Below, piece after piece: positions 8,491 to 17,433 of a stretch of 64,000 nt of DNA. The notes under the pieces were generated by a model that worked only from the letters and a program-made list of their open reading frames with translations, was not told the origin of the DNA and made no database searches. The stretch's first letter is position 1. Each line of letters begins with the position of its first letter. The translations under genes were made by a program, and so were the position numbers. This DNA comes from Planotetraspora kaengkrachanensis (GTDB lineage: Bacteria; Actinomycetota; Actinomycetes; Streptosporangiales; Streptosporangiaceae): contig NZ_BONV01000037.1 of NCBI RefSeq assembly GCF_016862895.1, forward strand, positions 62,001 to 126,000. The letters are read 5' to 3'.

Positions 8491-9446
8491 ATCAGCTCCA
8501 CGGTAGACGACCGCTGGGCGAGCCATGCGGCGGCTCCCACCAGCGCGGGCTGCTCGGCGACGATCAGCGAGGTCGCGATCGCGGTGATGTAGTCGGTCAG
8601 GGCGGGCGCGGTCGTCTCGAACCGTGCCCGGAAGTCGCTCCGGCGGGCGCGCTCCGCGATCCGCGGCAGCACGCCGCCCCCGAGGTAGACCCCGCCGCGC
8701 GCGCCCAGCATCAGGGCGACGTTCCCGGCGAAACCGCCGAGGAGGGCGAGGAAGACGTCGACCGTCTCGACGCAGAGCGGGTCGTCGGAACCGACCACCT
8801 CCGCGGCGGTGGCCGCCGTCGGCGTCACTCCGCGCACGAGTGCCAGGCCCCGGTGGAGCCGGGGCAGTCCCGTGCCGGACAGCAGGTGCTCGGCGTCCAC
8901 GTACGGCAGGCCGTCCGCCCGCAGCGCCCGCACGATCTCCATCTCGAGGTCGGTGACGGCGGGGACCGATACGTGGCCCCCTTCACCGGGAACCGGCACC
9001 CAGCCGCCGCGCACCGGAACCAGGCCGCTCACTCCGAGACCGGTGCCGGGCCCCAGCACCGCCTTGGTGTCTCCGGCGGCGGGAGGGGGCCCGCCGAGCG
9101 ACACGAGATCGTCGCCCGCGAGATGGGGGAGGGAGACCGCGAGCGCCTCGAAGTCGTTGAGCAGGTCGACGTGCGGGATGCGCAGGTCCTCGACGGAGCC
9201 CGACCATCCCGCGTTCGTCAGCCGATAGCGGTCGTCCTCGACCGGACCGGCGATCGCCAGGCACGCGGCCCCCGGCCGAACTCCGCCCGCATGGTCTGCG
9301 ATATAGGCGGCTACGGCATCGGAGAGTCCCCGATATTCGGCGACGTTCAGTACGGCGACGTGCTCGGGCGGCCCGCCTCGGCGGTTCACCAGGCCGAATC
9401 GCGCGTTCGTCCCCCCGACGTCTGCGACCAGCCACGGCAACGTCAC
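8487..9446 (-). CDS. glk: Glucokinase (bacterial Glk family)
   Basis: Phosphorylates glucose with ATP, feeding glucose 6-phosphate to Zwf in the same operon. The 319-aa protein shows [14 protein letters not shown] (phosphate binding), [18 protein letters not shown] and [12 protein letters not shown], all diagnostic of the Glk family rather than ROK-type glucokinases; no CxCG zinc motif is present. The GTG at 9444-9446 overlaps the edd stop by four bases (GTGA) and its own TGA overlaps the eda start. The long fused frame that runs back to 11315 is an edd shadow joined to this gene. Confidence 0.94.
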   Translation of the reverse strand: MTLPWLVADVGGTNARFGLVNRRGGPPEHVAVLNVAEYRGLSDAVAAYIADHAGGVRPGAACLAIAGPVEDDRYRLTNAGWSGSVEDLRIPHVDLLNDFEALAVSLPHLAGDDLVSLGGPPPAAGDTKAVLGPGTGLGVSGLVPVRGGWVPVPGEGGHVSVPAVTDLEMEIVRALRADGLPYVDAEHLLSGTGLPRLHRGLALVRGVTPTAATAAEVVGSDDPLCVETVDVFLALLGGFAGNVALMLGARGGVYLGGGVLPRIAERARRSDFRARFETTAPALTDYITAIATSLIVAEQPALVGAAAWLAQRSSTVELI

Positions 9447-11275
9447 CGGGCACCTCCCGCGAACACGCTCGCCCCACGGTCGGGCGGGCCGACCATGCGG
9501 CGGAAGGACGAGAAGAGCTCCCTGCCGGTGCCCGCCCACTCCGCGTCGCTCAGCGGCGCGCCCTCGGGCGTGCGGTCCGACAGGTCCGCCTGGACGCTCA
9601 GGGTCCCGGCGGCCGAGTCGAGCCGAATGAGGTCGCCGTCGCGGATCAGCGAGATGGGCCCGCCGTCGGCGGCCTCGGGCGACAGGTGGATCGCCGCGGG
9701 CACCTTGCCCGAGGCGCCCGACATGCGGCCGTCGGTGACGATGGCCACCTTCTGGCCGCGGTCGAGCAGGACGGCCAGCGGGGGCGTGAGCTTGTGCAGC
9801 TCCGGCATCCCGTTCGCGCGCGGGCCCTGGTAGCGGACGACGGCGACGAAGTCCTGCCCGTCGAGGTCGCCCGACTCGAAGGCGGCCAGCAGGTCGCGCT
9901 GGTCGTCGAACACCCGCGCCGGCGCCTCGATGACGAGGTGCTCCGGCTTGACCGCCGACACCTTGCTCACCGCGCGGCCGAGGTTGCCCGACACCATGTG
10001 GATGCCGCCGTCGGCCGAGAACGGCTCGGCGGCCGGCCGCAGCACGTCGTGGTCGGTGCTGCCCTCGGCGCGCTCCTCCCAGACGAGCGAGCCCTCCTTG
10101 AGCTCGGGGGCGGAGCGGTAGTGTCCGAGCCCGCGTCCCGCGACGGTGAGGACGTCCTCGTGGAGGAAGCCGCCGTCGAGCAGGTCCCCGATGAGCACCG
10201 GCATGCCGCCCGCGGCCTGGAAGTGGTTCACGTCGGCCTGACCGTTCGGGTACATGCGCGTGAGCAGCGGCACCACTCGGGACAGGTCGGCCATGTCGTC
10301 CCAGGTCAGGTCGATGCCCGCCGCGGCCGCCATGGCCACCAGGTGCATCGTGTGGTTGGTCGACCCGCCGGAGGCGAGCAGCGCGACCACCGCGTTGACG
10401 ATGGCACGCTCGTCGACGATCTCGCCGACCGGCGTGTACTCGTCTCCGTGCGCGGTGATCTCGACCGCGCGGCGGCCCGCCGCCTCGGTGAGCGCGTGCC
10501 GCAGCTCGGTGTGCGGGTTGACGAAGGTCGCGCCCGGCAGGTGGAGGCCCATGACCTCCATGAGCAGCTGGTTGGAGTTCGCGGTGCCGTAGAACGTGCA
10601 GGTGCCCGGCGAGTGGTACGACTTCGCCTCGGCGTCCAGCATCTCGGCCCGGTCGATCAGGCCTTCGGCGAACCGCTGCCTGGCCCTCGCCTTGACCTTG
10701 TTCGGCAGGCCCGAGGTCATCGGTCCGGCGGGAACGAAGATCGCGGGAAGGTGGCCGAAGTGCAGGGCGCCGATGAGCAGACCCGGCACGATCTTGTCGC
10801 AGACCCCGAGGAGCAGCGTGGCGTCGAACATGTCGTGCGACAGCGCGATCGCGGTCGCCATGGCGATGACGTCGCGGCTGTACAGGGACAGCTCCATGCC
10901 GGCCCGGCCCTGGGTGATGCCGTCGCACATGGCCGGGACGCCGCCTGCGACCTGCGCGACGCCGCCCGCGGCCCGCACCGCCCGCTTCAGCTCCGGCGGG
11001 TAGGTCTCGTACGGCTGGTGCGCGGACAACATGTCGTTGTACGACGTGACGATGGCCACGCCGGGCTTGGCCGTACCGCGCAGGTCGCGCTTGTCGTCCT
11101 CCGGGGCGCCGGCGAACCCGTGCGCGAGGTTGGCGCAGCCGAGTCGGCCGCGGGCGGGTCCGCGCTCGCGCAGCTCGTCCGCCGCGCGTCCGACGCGCTC
11201 CAGGTAGGCGGCGCGGCTGTCTGCGCTCCGCTCGCGGATCCGGTCGGTGACCTGGTCGATCACGCGGTTCGTCAC
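9443..11275 (-). CDS. edd: 6-phosphogluconate dehydratase
   Basis: Iron-sulfur dehydratase of the IlvD/Edd family that converts 6-phosphogluconate to KDPG. The 610-aa length matches Edd rather than the shorter IlvD. Visible markers are [58 protein letters not shown] and [13 protein letters not shown], which include the conserved cluster cysteines. GTG at 11273-11275 overlaps the zwf stop (GTGA) and its own stop overlaps the glk start. The function is firm because it sits between zwf and glk/eda. Confidence 0.96.
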   Translation of the reverse strand: MTNRVIDQVTDRIRERSADSRAAYLERVGRAADELRERGPARGRLGCANLAHGFAGAPEDDKRDLRGTAKPGVAIVTSYNDMLSAHQPYETYPPELKRAVRAAGGVAQVAGGVPAMCDGITQGRAGMELSLYSRDVIAMATAIALSHDMFDATLLLGVCDKIVPGLLIGALHFGHLPAIFVPAGPMTSGLPNKVKARARQRFAEGLIDRAEMLDAEAKSYHSPGTCTFYGTANSNQLLMEVMGLHLPGATFVNPHTELRHALTEAAGRRAVEITAHGDEYTPVGEIVDERAIVNAVVALLASGGSTNHTMHLVAMAAAAGIDLTWDDMADLSRVVPLLTRMYPNGQADVNHFQAAGGMPVLIGDLLDGGFLHEDVLTVAGRGLGHYRSAPELKEGSLVWEERAEGSTDHDVLRPAAEPFSADGGIHMVSGNLGRAVSKVSAVKPEHLVIEAPARVFDDQRDLLAAFESGDLDGQDFVAVVRYQGPRANGMPELHKLTPPLAVLLDRGQKVAIVTDGRMSGASGKVPAAIHLSPEAADGGPISLIRDGDLIRLDSAAGTLSVQADLSDRTPEGAPLSDAEWAGTGRELFSSFRRMVGPPDRGASVFAGGAR

Positions 11276-12756
11276 TCGAATGCCTCCTCGTGCCACGTGC
11301 GGTCGCTGCGGGCAAGCAGTTCGTGGGCGCCGGCCGGGCCGGTGGTGCCGGCCGGGTAGGGCTCCGGCGTCATCCCCGATCCCTCCCAGTGCGCGATGAT
11401 CGGGTCGATCCAGCGCCAGGCGGCCTCGACCTCGTCGCGCCGCATGAACAGGGTGGGGTTGCCGGCGAGCACGTCGGTGAGAAGCCGCTCGTACGCGTCC
11501 GGCACGCGGGCCGTGAAGGTGTCGGCGAAGCTGAGGCTGAGCGGCACCGGGCGGAGCGTCACCTCGCCCGCCCCCGGCTCCTTGGCCATCAGCCGCAGGT
11601 GGATGCCCTCGTCGGGCTGCAGCCGCAGGACGAGGCGGTTCGGCGCCGCTCCCGTGAAGATCGCGTGCGGCACGTCCTTGAACTGGACGACGATCTCCGA
11701 CCGCCGGGCCGGCAGCCGCTTGCCGGTGCGCAGGTAGAAGGGCACGCCCGCCCAGCGCCAGTTCTTCACTTCCGCGCGGACGGCCGCGAAGGTCTCCACC
11801 CGGTGCGACGCGGCGGTGGGCCGGGTGCTGTCGGGCTCGTCCAGGTAACCGGGGACGGTCTCGTCCCCGAGGCGGCCCGAGGTGTACTGGCCCCGGACGG
11901 TGAACCGGTCGACCTCCGAGCCGACGATGGGCCGCAGCGACTGGAGCACCTTGACCTTCTCGTCGCGGACGGCCTCCCGGTCGTTCTTCGACGGCGGTTC
12001 CATGGCGACCAGGCAGAGCAGCTGGAGCAGGTGGTTCTGGACCATGTCGCGTAGCGCGCCCGCGTGGTCGTAGTAACCGCGGCGGCCCGGTGTGCCGACG
12101 GTCTCCGCCGCCGTGATCTGGACGTGGTCGATCCACAGCGAGTTCCAGATCGGCTCGAGGAACGCGTTGGCGAACCGGAGCACGAGCAGGTTCTGGACCG
12201 TCTCCTTGCCCAGGTAGTGGTCGATGCGGAAGATCTGCCGCTCGTCGAAGATGGCACCGACCTCGTCGTTGATGGCCTGGGCGCTTGCCAGGTCGCGTCC
12301 GAGGGGCTTTTCCAGTACGACCCGCGAAAGCGGCGTCACCAGCCCCGCCTCGTAGGCGCTGCGGCAGAAGGGGCCGAACGTCATGGGCGGACTGGCCAGG
12401 TAGAAGACGCGGTCGCGGTCCTCGCGGCCCGCGAGCATGGCGGTCAGGGCGTCCCAGCCGGCCTTCTCCGCGGGCCCGCCGACGTCGACGGAGACGTGGT
12501 GGAGCCGGTCGACGAACCGGTCCCAGCCCTCGGCTGAGCCCAGTGCGGGGCGCACCTCCGCGTCCACCTTGCCGCGGAAGTCGGCGTCGTCCAGCCCGCC
12601 GCGCGACATGGCGATGATCCGGGTCTCCTCGGCGAGCCGCCCGTCGCGGTCGCAGTGGTAGAGCGCCGGGAGGAGCTTCCGCATGGACAGGTCCCCGGTG
12701 CCGCCGAAGATGATCAGATCGACGGCTTGCCTGTCGGCAGAGGGTTGAACGGGCAT
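11272..12756 (-). CDS. zwf: Glucose-6-phosphate 1-dehydrogenase
   Basis: Oxidises glucose 6-phosphate with NAD(P)+ to 6-phosphogluconolactone, the entry step of both the pentose phosphate and Entner-Doudoroff routes. It has the cofactor motif [14 protein letters not shown] near the N-terminus and the substrate motif [14 protein letters not shown] chose the ATG at 12756 (494 aa, normal length) over an in-frame ATG at 12825, because the latter would place the palindrome at 12798-12812 inside the coding region. No strong ribosome site is visible at either. No 6-phosphogluconolactonase gene is in the operon, so that step must be supplied from elsewhere. Confidence 0.95.
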   Translation of the reverse strand: MPVQPSADRQAVDLIIFGGTGDLSMRKLLPALYHCDRDGRLAEETRIIAMSRGGLDDADFRGKVDAEVRPALGSAEGWDRFVDRLHHVSVDVGGPAEKAGWDALTAMLAGREDRDRVFYLASPPMTFGPFCRSAYEAGLVTPLSRVVLEKPLGRDLASAQAINDEVGAIFDERQIFRIDHYLGKETVQNLLVLRFANAFLEPIWNSLWIDHVQITAAETVGTPGRRGYYDHAGALRDMVQNHLLQLLCLVAMEPPSKNDREAVRDEKVKVLQSLRPIVGSEVDRFTVRGQYTSGRLGDETVPGYLDEPDSTRPTAASHRVETFAAVRAEVKNWRWAGVPFYLRTGKRLPARRSEIVVQFKDVPHAIFTGAAPNRLVLRLQPDEGIHLRLMAKEPGAGEVTLRPVPLSLSFADTFTARVPDAYERLLTDVLAGNPTLFMRRDEVEAAWRWIDPIIAHWEGSGMTPEPYPAGTTGPAGAHELLARSDRTWHEEAFE

Positions 12757-12797
12757 GTTCGGGACATTAGCGGGAGATATGTGCTCTTTCAAGCCGA

Positions 12798-12812
12798 CTT
12801 TTGTAACTAAAG
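12798..12812. promoter_or_regulatory. Palindrome CTTTTGTAACTAAAG between zwf and the ROK gene, probable ROK operator
   Basis: Six of seven base pairs are symmetric around a central A. It lies 42 bp before the preferred zwf start and about 50 bp before the ROK start at 12862. AT-rich CTTT...AAAG palindromes are typical ROK/NagC-family sites. The link to the adjacent regulator is inference. Confidence 0.55.
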
Positions 12813-12861
12813 ATGAATAAGTCATTGCACTTAGGTGAGTCGCTGTGCTTGACTTCCGTAG

Positions 12862-14037
12862 ATGTCACGACTTGCAACCACCGGAGAAGTCCTCCAGCTC
12901 ATCAGGAGCGGAGAGGCCCTCACGCGTGCCGACATCGGGCGGGTGACGGGACTGTCGCGGCCCGCCGTCGCGTTGCGGGTGTCCGAGCTCCTGGGCCGCG
13001 GCCTGATCGTGGAGGACGCGGAGGGGCCGTCGACCGGAGGCAGGCCGCCGGTGCGGCTGCGCTTCGACGCGGCGGGCGGCGTGGTCCCGGTGGCCTCACT
13101 GGGTGCCAGTCGTACCCAGATCGCGGTGTGCGACCTCGCCGGTGACGTGCTGGTGCGCACCGATCTCGACATCGACGTCGAGGAGGGGCCGGAGGTCGTG
13201 CTGCCCCTGCTCATGGACACGTGGGAGAAGCTGCTCGACGGGCAGGCGCCGGTCGTGGGAGTCGGTCTCGGCGTGCCCGCGACCGTGGAGTTCGCCGCCG
13301 GGCGCACGGAAAGCGCCCGGGTGATGGCGAGCTGGACCGGGGTGGTCATTCCGCCGATCATCGCCGAGCGGTTCCCTGTCCCCGTGCTCGTCGACAACGA
13401 CGTGAACGTCATCGCGATGGGGGAGCACCGCGTCGTCTACGCCTCCGAGCTCGACGACCTGCTCTTCGTGAAGATCTCCACCCGGATCGGGGCCGGCGTC
13501 ATCTCCGGCGGAAGCATCCTGCGCGGTGCCCTGGGCGCGGCCGGTGAGATCGGCCACATCCCGGTCAGGGACGGCGGGGGAGTGTTGTGCCGGTGCGGCA
13601 ACCTCGACTGCGTCGACTCGGTCGCCAGCGGCACGGCCATCCTGCGTGACCTGCGTGCCAAGGGCCGCGAGGTGTCCACCATGGCCGATGTGACCGCGCT
13701 GGTGCGCGCGGGCGACGCGGAGACCATGGCGGTCGTACGGCAGGCCGGGCGCTGGCTGGGCGAGGTGATCTCCGGCGCGGTGAACCTGCTCAATCCGTCC
13801 GTCGTGGTGCTCGGGGGCGACATCGCGGAGATGTTCCAGCCGCTGGTGTCGGGCGTCCGCGAGGTCATCTACCAGCGCTCGACCCAGCTCGCGACCCGCA
13901 GCCTCAGGATCGAGCGCAGCACGCTCGGCCCCGGCGCGGGGCTGACGGGGTGCGCGCTCATGGTTCTCGACCATGTGCTCTCCGCCGACGCGGTCGACGC
14001 GGCGAGCGGCCGGCCCGCCTCCTTCGCGGGCTGCTGA
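12862..14037 (+). CDS. ROK-family transcriptional regulator
   Basis: Sugar-responsive repressor of the NagC/XylR/Mlc group, 391 aa. Residues 1-60 form a winged helix-turn-helix (ALTRADIGRVTGLSRPAVALR and a GGRPP wing). The rest is a ROK sugar-kinase-like domain with LVDNDVNVIAMGEH and the zinc motif Cys243-Arg-Cys245-Gly-x3-Cys250, with GHIPV upstream. Its gene is divergent from the Entner-Doudoroff operon, with a palindrome in the spacer, so control of zwf-edd-glk-eda by a sugar or sugar phosphate is the obvious reading. No kinase activity is implied by the fold alone. Confidence 0.93.
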   Translation: MSRLATTGEVLQLIRSGEALTRADIGRVTGLSRPAVALRVSELLGRGLIVEDAEGPSTGGRPPVRLRFDAAGGVVPVASLGASRTQIAVCDLAGDVLVRTDLDIDVEEGPEVVLPLLMDTWEKLLDGQAPVVGVGLGVPATVEFAAGRTESARVMASWTGVVIPPIIAERFPVPVLVDNDVNVIAMGEHRVVYASELDDLLFVKISTRIGAGVISGGSILRGALGAAGEIGHIPVRDGGGVLCRCGNLDCVDSVASGTAILRDLRAKGREVSTMADVTALVRAGDAETMAVVRQAGRWLGEVISGAVNLLNPSVVVLGGDIAEMFQPLVSGVREVIYQRSTQLATRSLRIERSTLGPGAGLTGCALMVLDHVLSADAVDAASGRPASFAGC

Positions 14038-14066
14038 CCGCCCTCCGCGGTGAGCGGCGGACCGTC

Positions 14067-14840
14067 TCAGCGGCCCCGCGCGTGATCGTGCGGACGCGGG
14101 AACAGCAGGCAGCGCAGGGCGTACTCGAGGGCCTGCGGGCTGGCCGCGGGAATCGGCCAGGGGAGGCGGATGAACCGGTCCTCACCCGCTCCGGATGACT
14201 CCGCCCCGGGTGCGGCCGACTTGATCGTGGCGCCGTAACGGTCGAGCTCCCAGAGCCAGGCGTCGGCCGCGGGCTCTCCCATCAGAACGGCGGTCGCCAG
14301 GGCCAGTTGGTCCCGGTGGGCCTCGTTGATGTGCCTGATCATCCGCTCGGCGGCGTGCAGGAAGGGGTCGGGCCGGGCGTCCAGGTAGTCGTCGGCGTCG
14401 AGCAGTCCGGACTCCTGTCCGGTCAGGTAGACGACGTGGGCCACGTCGACGCGCACGAGCCGGGGAGGGCCGTCCTCCAGCGCCGCGAACAGGTCCTCGT
14501 CCGGGCAGGCCTCGGCGATCGCGATCGCGGTTTCGCGGAGTTCGTCGTCAGGTACGGACTGGGTCCATCCCCGCACCTTCAGCAGGCCGCGCGCCTTCTC
14601 CCCGCCCGCCACGACACGCGTGGCCATGAGATCGACGGTCACCACGGTCTCCGAGGCGGAGCCGTACAGGGCCTCGCCGGGTTTGAGCAGCAGCACGGGC
14701 CTGCCCTGCGCGTCGACGCCCCCGCGGGCCGGGCAGGCGGGGAGGCCGGCCTCCGCGATGGACACGTGGGTCGGAGCGGCCATGGCGGCGAGGGTCCTGA
14801 CCCGCTCGGGGATCGGGGCCGCCGCGACGGGGTGCTGCAT
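14067..14840 (-). CDS. DUF2470-domain protein, possible haem-related protein
   Basis: The 257-aa soluble protein has an N-terminal part with LLLKPGEALYG and VVTVDLMATRVV, and a C-terminal DUF2470 region (AERMIRHINEAHRDQLALATAVLMG). DUF2470 is the C-terminal module of HugZ-type haem-utilisation proteins, but it also occurs in proteins without known activity. The gene is divergent from rpsD, with an IdeR/DmdR-like box in the 77-bp spacer. This hints at iron control and fits a haem or iron role. Specific activity is not known. Confidence 0.8.
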   Translation of the reverse strand: MQHPVAAAPIPERVRTLAAMAAPTHVSIAEAGLPACPARGGVDAQGRPVLLLKPGEALYGSASETVVTVDLMATRVVAGGEKARGLLKVRGWTQSVPDDELRETAIAIAEACPDEDLFAALEDGPPRLVRVDVAHVVYLTGQESGLLDADDYLDARPDPFLHAAERMIRHINEAHRDQLALATAVLMGEPAADAWLWELDRYGATIKSAAPGAESSGAGEDRFIRLPWPIPAASPQALEYALRCLLFPRPHDHARGR

Positions 14841-14866
14841 GACTCTCCTCGAGTGCCGTGAGACGA

Positions 14867-14885
14867 TTAGGTTAGTCTTACCTTA
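14867..14885. promoter_or_regulatory. Iron box (IdeR/DmdR-like) between DUF2470 gene and rpsD
   Basis: TTAGGTTAGTCTTACCTTA matches 16 of 19 positions of the actinobacterial IdeR/DmdR consensus TTAGGTTAGGCTAACCTAA. A weaker overlapping match (13 of 19) ends at 14900 with ACCTAA. It lies 26 bp from the DUF2470 start and 32 bp from the rpsD start, so it could act on either. The match was counted by eye. Confidence 0.65.
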
Positions 14886-14917
14886 GTAAGGATTACCTAA
14901 CTTGGGAAGGCGAGTAC

Positions 14918-15532
14918 ATGCGTTACACAGGGCCGAAGGTGCGGTTGTCGCGCCGGGCGGGCGTTCCGTTGACCCGCAAGGCGGTCAAGTACTTCGAGGC
15001 CCGGCCGTACCCGCCTGGAGAACACGGCCGCAAGACCAACCGGCGCACCACCGGCGACTACGGGATGCGGCTGCTGGAGAAGCAGAAGCTGCGCTGGTAC
15101 TACGACGTCTCGGAGAAGCAGCTGCGCCGCTACTGGGACCTGGCGGTGCGCCGGCCGGGCCGGTCCGGGGAGGAGCTGCTGGTCATCCTCGAGACCAGGC
15201 TCGCCTCGCTCGTGCTGCGCGCCGGGCTCGCCCCGTCCATCTACGCCGCCCGGCAGTACATCAACCACGGCCACATCACGGTCGACGGCCGCAAGGTCGA
15301 CATCCCGAGCTACCTCGTCAAGCCGGGTCAGGTCGTGGCCGTCCGGGCCCGGTCCCGCGCGATGCAGCCGTTCGTCGCCGCCTCGGAGGGCGTCTACGCC
15401 GACGACCGCATCGCGCCTTACCTCTCGGTGGACCACAAGGAGTTGCGGTTCACGCTGGTCGAACGCCCCGTCCGCGAGAACATCGTGCTTCCCGTCGACG
15501 AGCAGCTCGTCGTCGAGCACTACTCGCGCTAG
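14918..15532 (+). CDS. rpsD: 30S ribosomal protein S4, cysteine-free type
   Basis: Primary 16S rRNA binding protein of the small subunit, 204 aa. The N-terminus RRAGVPLTRKAVKYFEARP then YPPGEHGRK lacks the four zinc-binding cysteines of C+ S4 proteins. The S4 RNA-binding fold (ETRLASLVLRAGLAPSIYAA with RQYINHGHITVDGRKVDIPS) is intact, and it ends EQLVVEHYSR. It stands alone, as in Streptomyces, not in the alpha operon. It may be the only S4 or one of two. GGGAAGG precedes the ATG. The iron box upstream is unusual for a ribosomal gene. A strong hairpin follows at 15538-15590. Confidence 0.96.
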   Translation: MRYTGPKVRLSRRAGVPLTRKAVKYFEARPYPPGEHGRKTNRRTTGDYGMRLLEKQKLRWYYDVSEKQLRRYWDLAVRRPGRSGEELLVILETRLASLVLRAGLAPSIYAARQYINHGHITVDGRKVDIPSYLVKPGQVVAVRARSRAMQPFVAASEGVYADDRIAPYLSVDHKELRFTLVERPVRENIVLPVDEQLVVEHYSR

Positions 15533-15537
15533 GACGT

Positions 15538-15590
15538 GTCCGGTGAAGCGACCGCCTGCCGCGCGTGGACGGGCGGTCGATTCACCGGAC
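15538..15590. terminator. Strong bidirectional terminator between rpsD and the lipoprotein gene
   Basis: GTCCGGTGAA pairs with TTCACCGGAC, and after one mismatch CGACCGCC pairs with GGCGGTCG, giving a stem of about 19 positions around a GC-rich loop. It lies 5 bp after the rpsD stop and 21 bp before the 3' end of the convergent lipoprotein gene. Confidence 0.85.
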
Positions 15591-15611
15591 GCTCCCCGGG
15601 CCGGCGGCGGG

Positions 15612-16574
15612 TCAGCCGAGGACGGTGACGAGACTGTCGTCCTTGAACCTCACGGGCTCACCGGTCCGCCGCTCGACCGCGCCGTCCGTCCCCACGATGA
15701 CGATGGTGTTGTGCGCCGATCCCTTGACACGGACCGCGAGACGGCCGTCGTGGAGATACATGGCCCCGATCAGCGTGCCGCCGACCGGGATGGCGACCTT
15801 CTTCCCTGTCCTGGTGTCGACGATCGTCGGGGGGAACCCGGGCGGCCAGGCGCCGTCGCCGCCCGGGTCCTCGGGGCCGATCCGGTGGACGACGACCCGG
15901 CCGCCGTCGGGTGACAGGCTCTGGACGTGCTTGGCGAGCTCGATTCCAGCGGCCCTGTGCGCGGCCCCCGTCGTGGTGTCGAGCAGGTAGACCCCCTCCG
16001 TCGTCCCCGCGTAGCCGGCCAGGAAGCGGCCATCGCCGGACCACGCGAGGTGACAGATCCCCTCGCTCGGTCCGACGACCCGTCCTCCCGTCCCGTCGAC
16101 GGCCACGGTCGCGACGGCGGGCTCGCCCGAGTCCGACCTGACCGAATAGGCGACCGTCGCCGAGTCCGGCGAGAAGACGGGCGTCTCGCAGGGTGCGATG
16201 CCCGCGTCCGAGGCGACGACCCGGTCCTCGACATCGCGGCCCGCGCCGAAGTAGTGGGTGACATGCAGCTCCCCGTCGAGGATCCAGGCCGCCCTGCTGC
16301 CGTCCGGCGACACCGCCACCTGCGTGAGGGGCCGGCCGTCCGCGAGGGTCTCCACCCGCGGCTTCCCGTCCGGCCGATCCCAGACGATCTGCTTCGTGCC
16401 GTCCTCGCCGTGCCGTACATAGGCCGCGCCCTTCGCCGGCGGCTGCGGCGTCTCGGCGGCGCCGCCGGTGTCCGCCGGGCGGTGGACCGTTCCAGACACA
16501 GGCGCCGACGAGCAGGCCGCGATCAACGCGGCGGCCGCCCCCGTGACGGCCAGCGGCCGCAGGAATTCCCTCAT
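15612..16574 (-). CDS. Lipoprotein with WD40/TolB-like beta-propeller repeats
   Basis: Exported lipoprotein of 320 aa. The ATG at 16574 is preceded by GGAGGGGG and begins a signal peptide, MREFLRPLAVTGAAAALIAA, with the lipid-anchored Cys21. The body shows repeating propeller blades such as VAVSPDGSRAAWILDGELH, PVFSPDSATVAYSVRSDSG, LAWSGDGRFLAGYAG and SLSPDGGRVVVH. No catalytic motif is seen. Function is unknown; such propellers usually act in protein-protein or envelope sensing roles. It is convergent with rpsD and not obviously in an operon. Confidence 0.85.
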   Translation of the reverse strand: MREFLRPLAVTGAAAALIAACSSAPVSGTVHRPADTGGAAETPQPPAKGAAYVRHGEDGTKQIVWDRPDGKPRVETLADGRPLTQVAVSPDGSRAAWILDGELHVTHYFGAGRDVEDRVVASDAGIAPCETPVFSPDSATVAYSVRSDSGEPAVATVAVDGTGGRVVGPSEGICHLAWSGDGRFLAGYAGTTEGVYLLDTTTGAAHRAAGIELAKHVQSLSPDGGRVVVHRIGPEDPGGDGAWPPGFPPTIVDTRTGKKVAIPVGGTLIGAMYLHDGRLAVRVKGSAHNTIVIVGTDGAVERRTGEPVRFKDDSLVTVLG

Positions 16575-16700
16575 CTTGCCCCCTCCATGATTCCTGGACC
16601 ATTTGACGCCGGTCACCGGGAGAAGGTTCGGGGCAGTGGGGCTCGCCGTTCGTCACGCCTGCGCCGGCCGCGGCGCATCTGAACGCGGACCGGCGCCGCG

Positions 16701-17261
16701 TCAGGGCGTCAGGGCGCGAAGCCGGTCCTCGAGGGGCGGTGCGCCGAGCCGGTTGTCGACCTCGATGTACGGCACGGCGGGCGGTTCGTCCACCCGGATC
16801 GCCCTCAGGTATTCCGCGAACCGCTCGAGCTTGCCCGCGTCCCTGGGCGAGCCCCGCCTTTCCAGGCGCTCGCGCAGGGTGGCACCGTCGGACCTGATCC
16901 AGAGGAGATGAATGTCGGGGCCGCCGAGTTCCGCCGCCCATTCGCGCCATCGGGCGGAGTCGTGGACCTGGGCGGTGAAGGGCCCGCTGAGCATGACCGG
17001 GCAGTCGTGCGATCGGATCTCCCGAGCGGTCGCGGTCAGCCCGGCGTACTCATGCCGCTTGATGTGCTCGTCGTACCACGCGCCTTCGCGCTCGCCCTGC
17101 GGCCGGCCGCCGGCCGCGAGTGTGGCCGCGACGAATCCGCCGTAGACGGTGTCCTTGTCCAGCAGCGCGGGCACGGGACGGAGGAGGCGCAGGAGGATCG
17201 AGCAGACCGTCGACTTGCCCGAGCCGGGCGGCCCCGACACGACCCACACCGGTGCCGCCAT
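16701..17261 (-). CDS. AAA-type P-loop kinase of unknown substrate
   Basis: The 186-aa protein opens with Walker [10 protein letters not shown] (residues 10-18), followed by [11 protein letters not shown] and later [22 protein letters not shown], a lid-like arginine-rich segment. This architecture is typical of small-molecule or adenylylsulfate-kinase-like P-loop kinases (AAA_33). GGGGAGG lies just before the ATG at 17261. The substrate is unknown. It stands alone on the minus strand between the lipoprotein and LCP genes, in no recognisable pathway. Confidence 0.8.
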   Translation of the reverse strand: MAAPVWVVSGPPGSGKSTVCSILLRLLRPVPALLDKDTVYGGFVAATLAAGGRPQGEREGAWYDEHIKRHEYAGLTATAREIRSHDCPVMLSGPFTAQVHDSARWREWAAELGGPDIHLLWIRSDGATLRERLERRGSPRDAGKLERFAEYLRAIRVDEPPAVPYIEVDNRLGAPPLEDRLRALTP

Positions 17262-17369
17262 CACACCTCCCCGATCGCGTCCGCCCCTGTCATGGTGCCC
17301 CGCCGGGGCGGGACGCCCGCTCATCGGCCTGCAAGCCGGCTGCCTGGAACCGCGGGCCGGGAGGCGCCT

Positions 17370-17423
17370 GACCGGAGCGGCCCGCCAGATCGGAGCGGCC
17401 CGCCAGACCGGAGCGGGCCGCCT
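17370..17423. repeat. Tandem 18-bp repeat, three copies
   Basis: GACCGGAGCGGCCCGCCA at 17370, GATCGGAGCGGCCCGCCA at 17388 and GACCGGAGCGGGCCGCCT at 17406 follow without gaps, with one to two changes between copies. It lies 10 bp beyond the 3' end of the LCP gene, in a non-coding gap. Confidence 0.85.
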
Positions 17424-17433
17424 GGTGACCGGC

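Noticed and set aside
9686-11359. 557-aa plus-strand frame opposite edd
   Set aside because: Shadow of edd; no motif or ribosome site.
14867-14900. Zur-type zinc box in front of the cysteine-free S4
   Set aside because: The zinc consensus TGAAAATSATTTTCA is not present; the palindrome fits IdeR/DmdR better.
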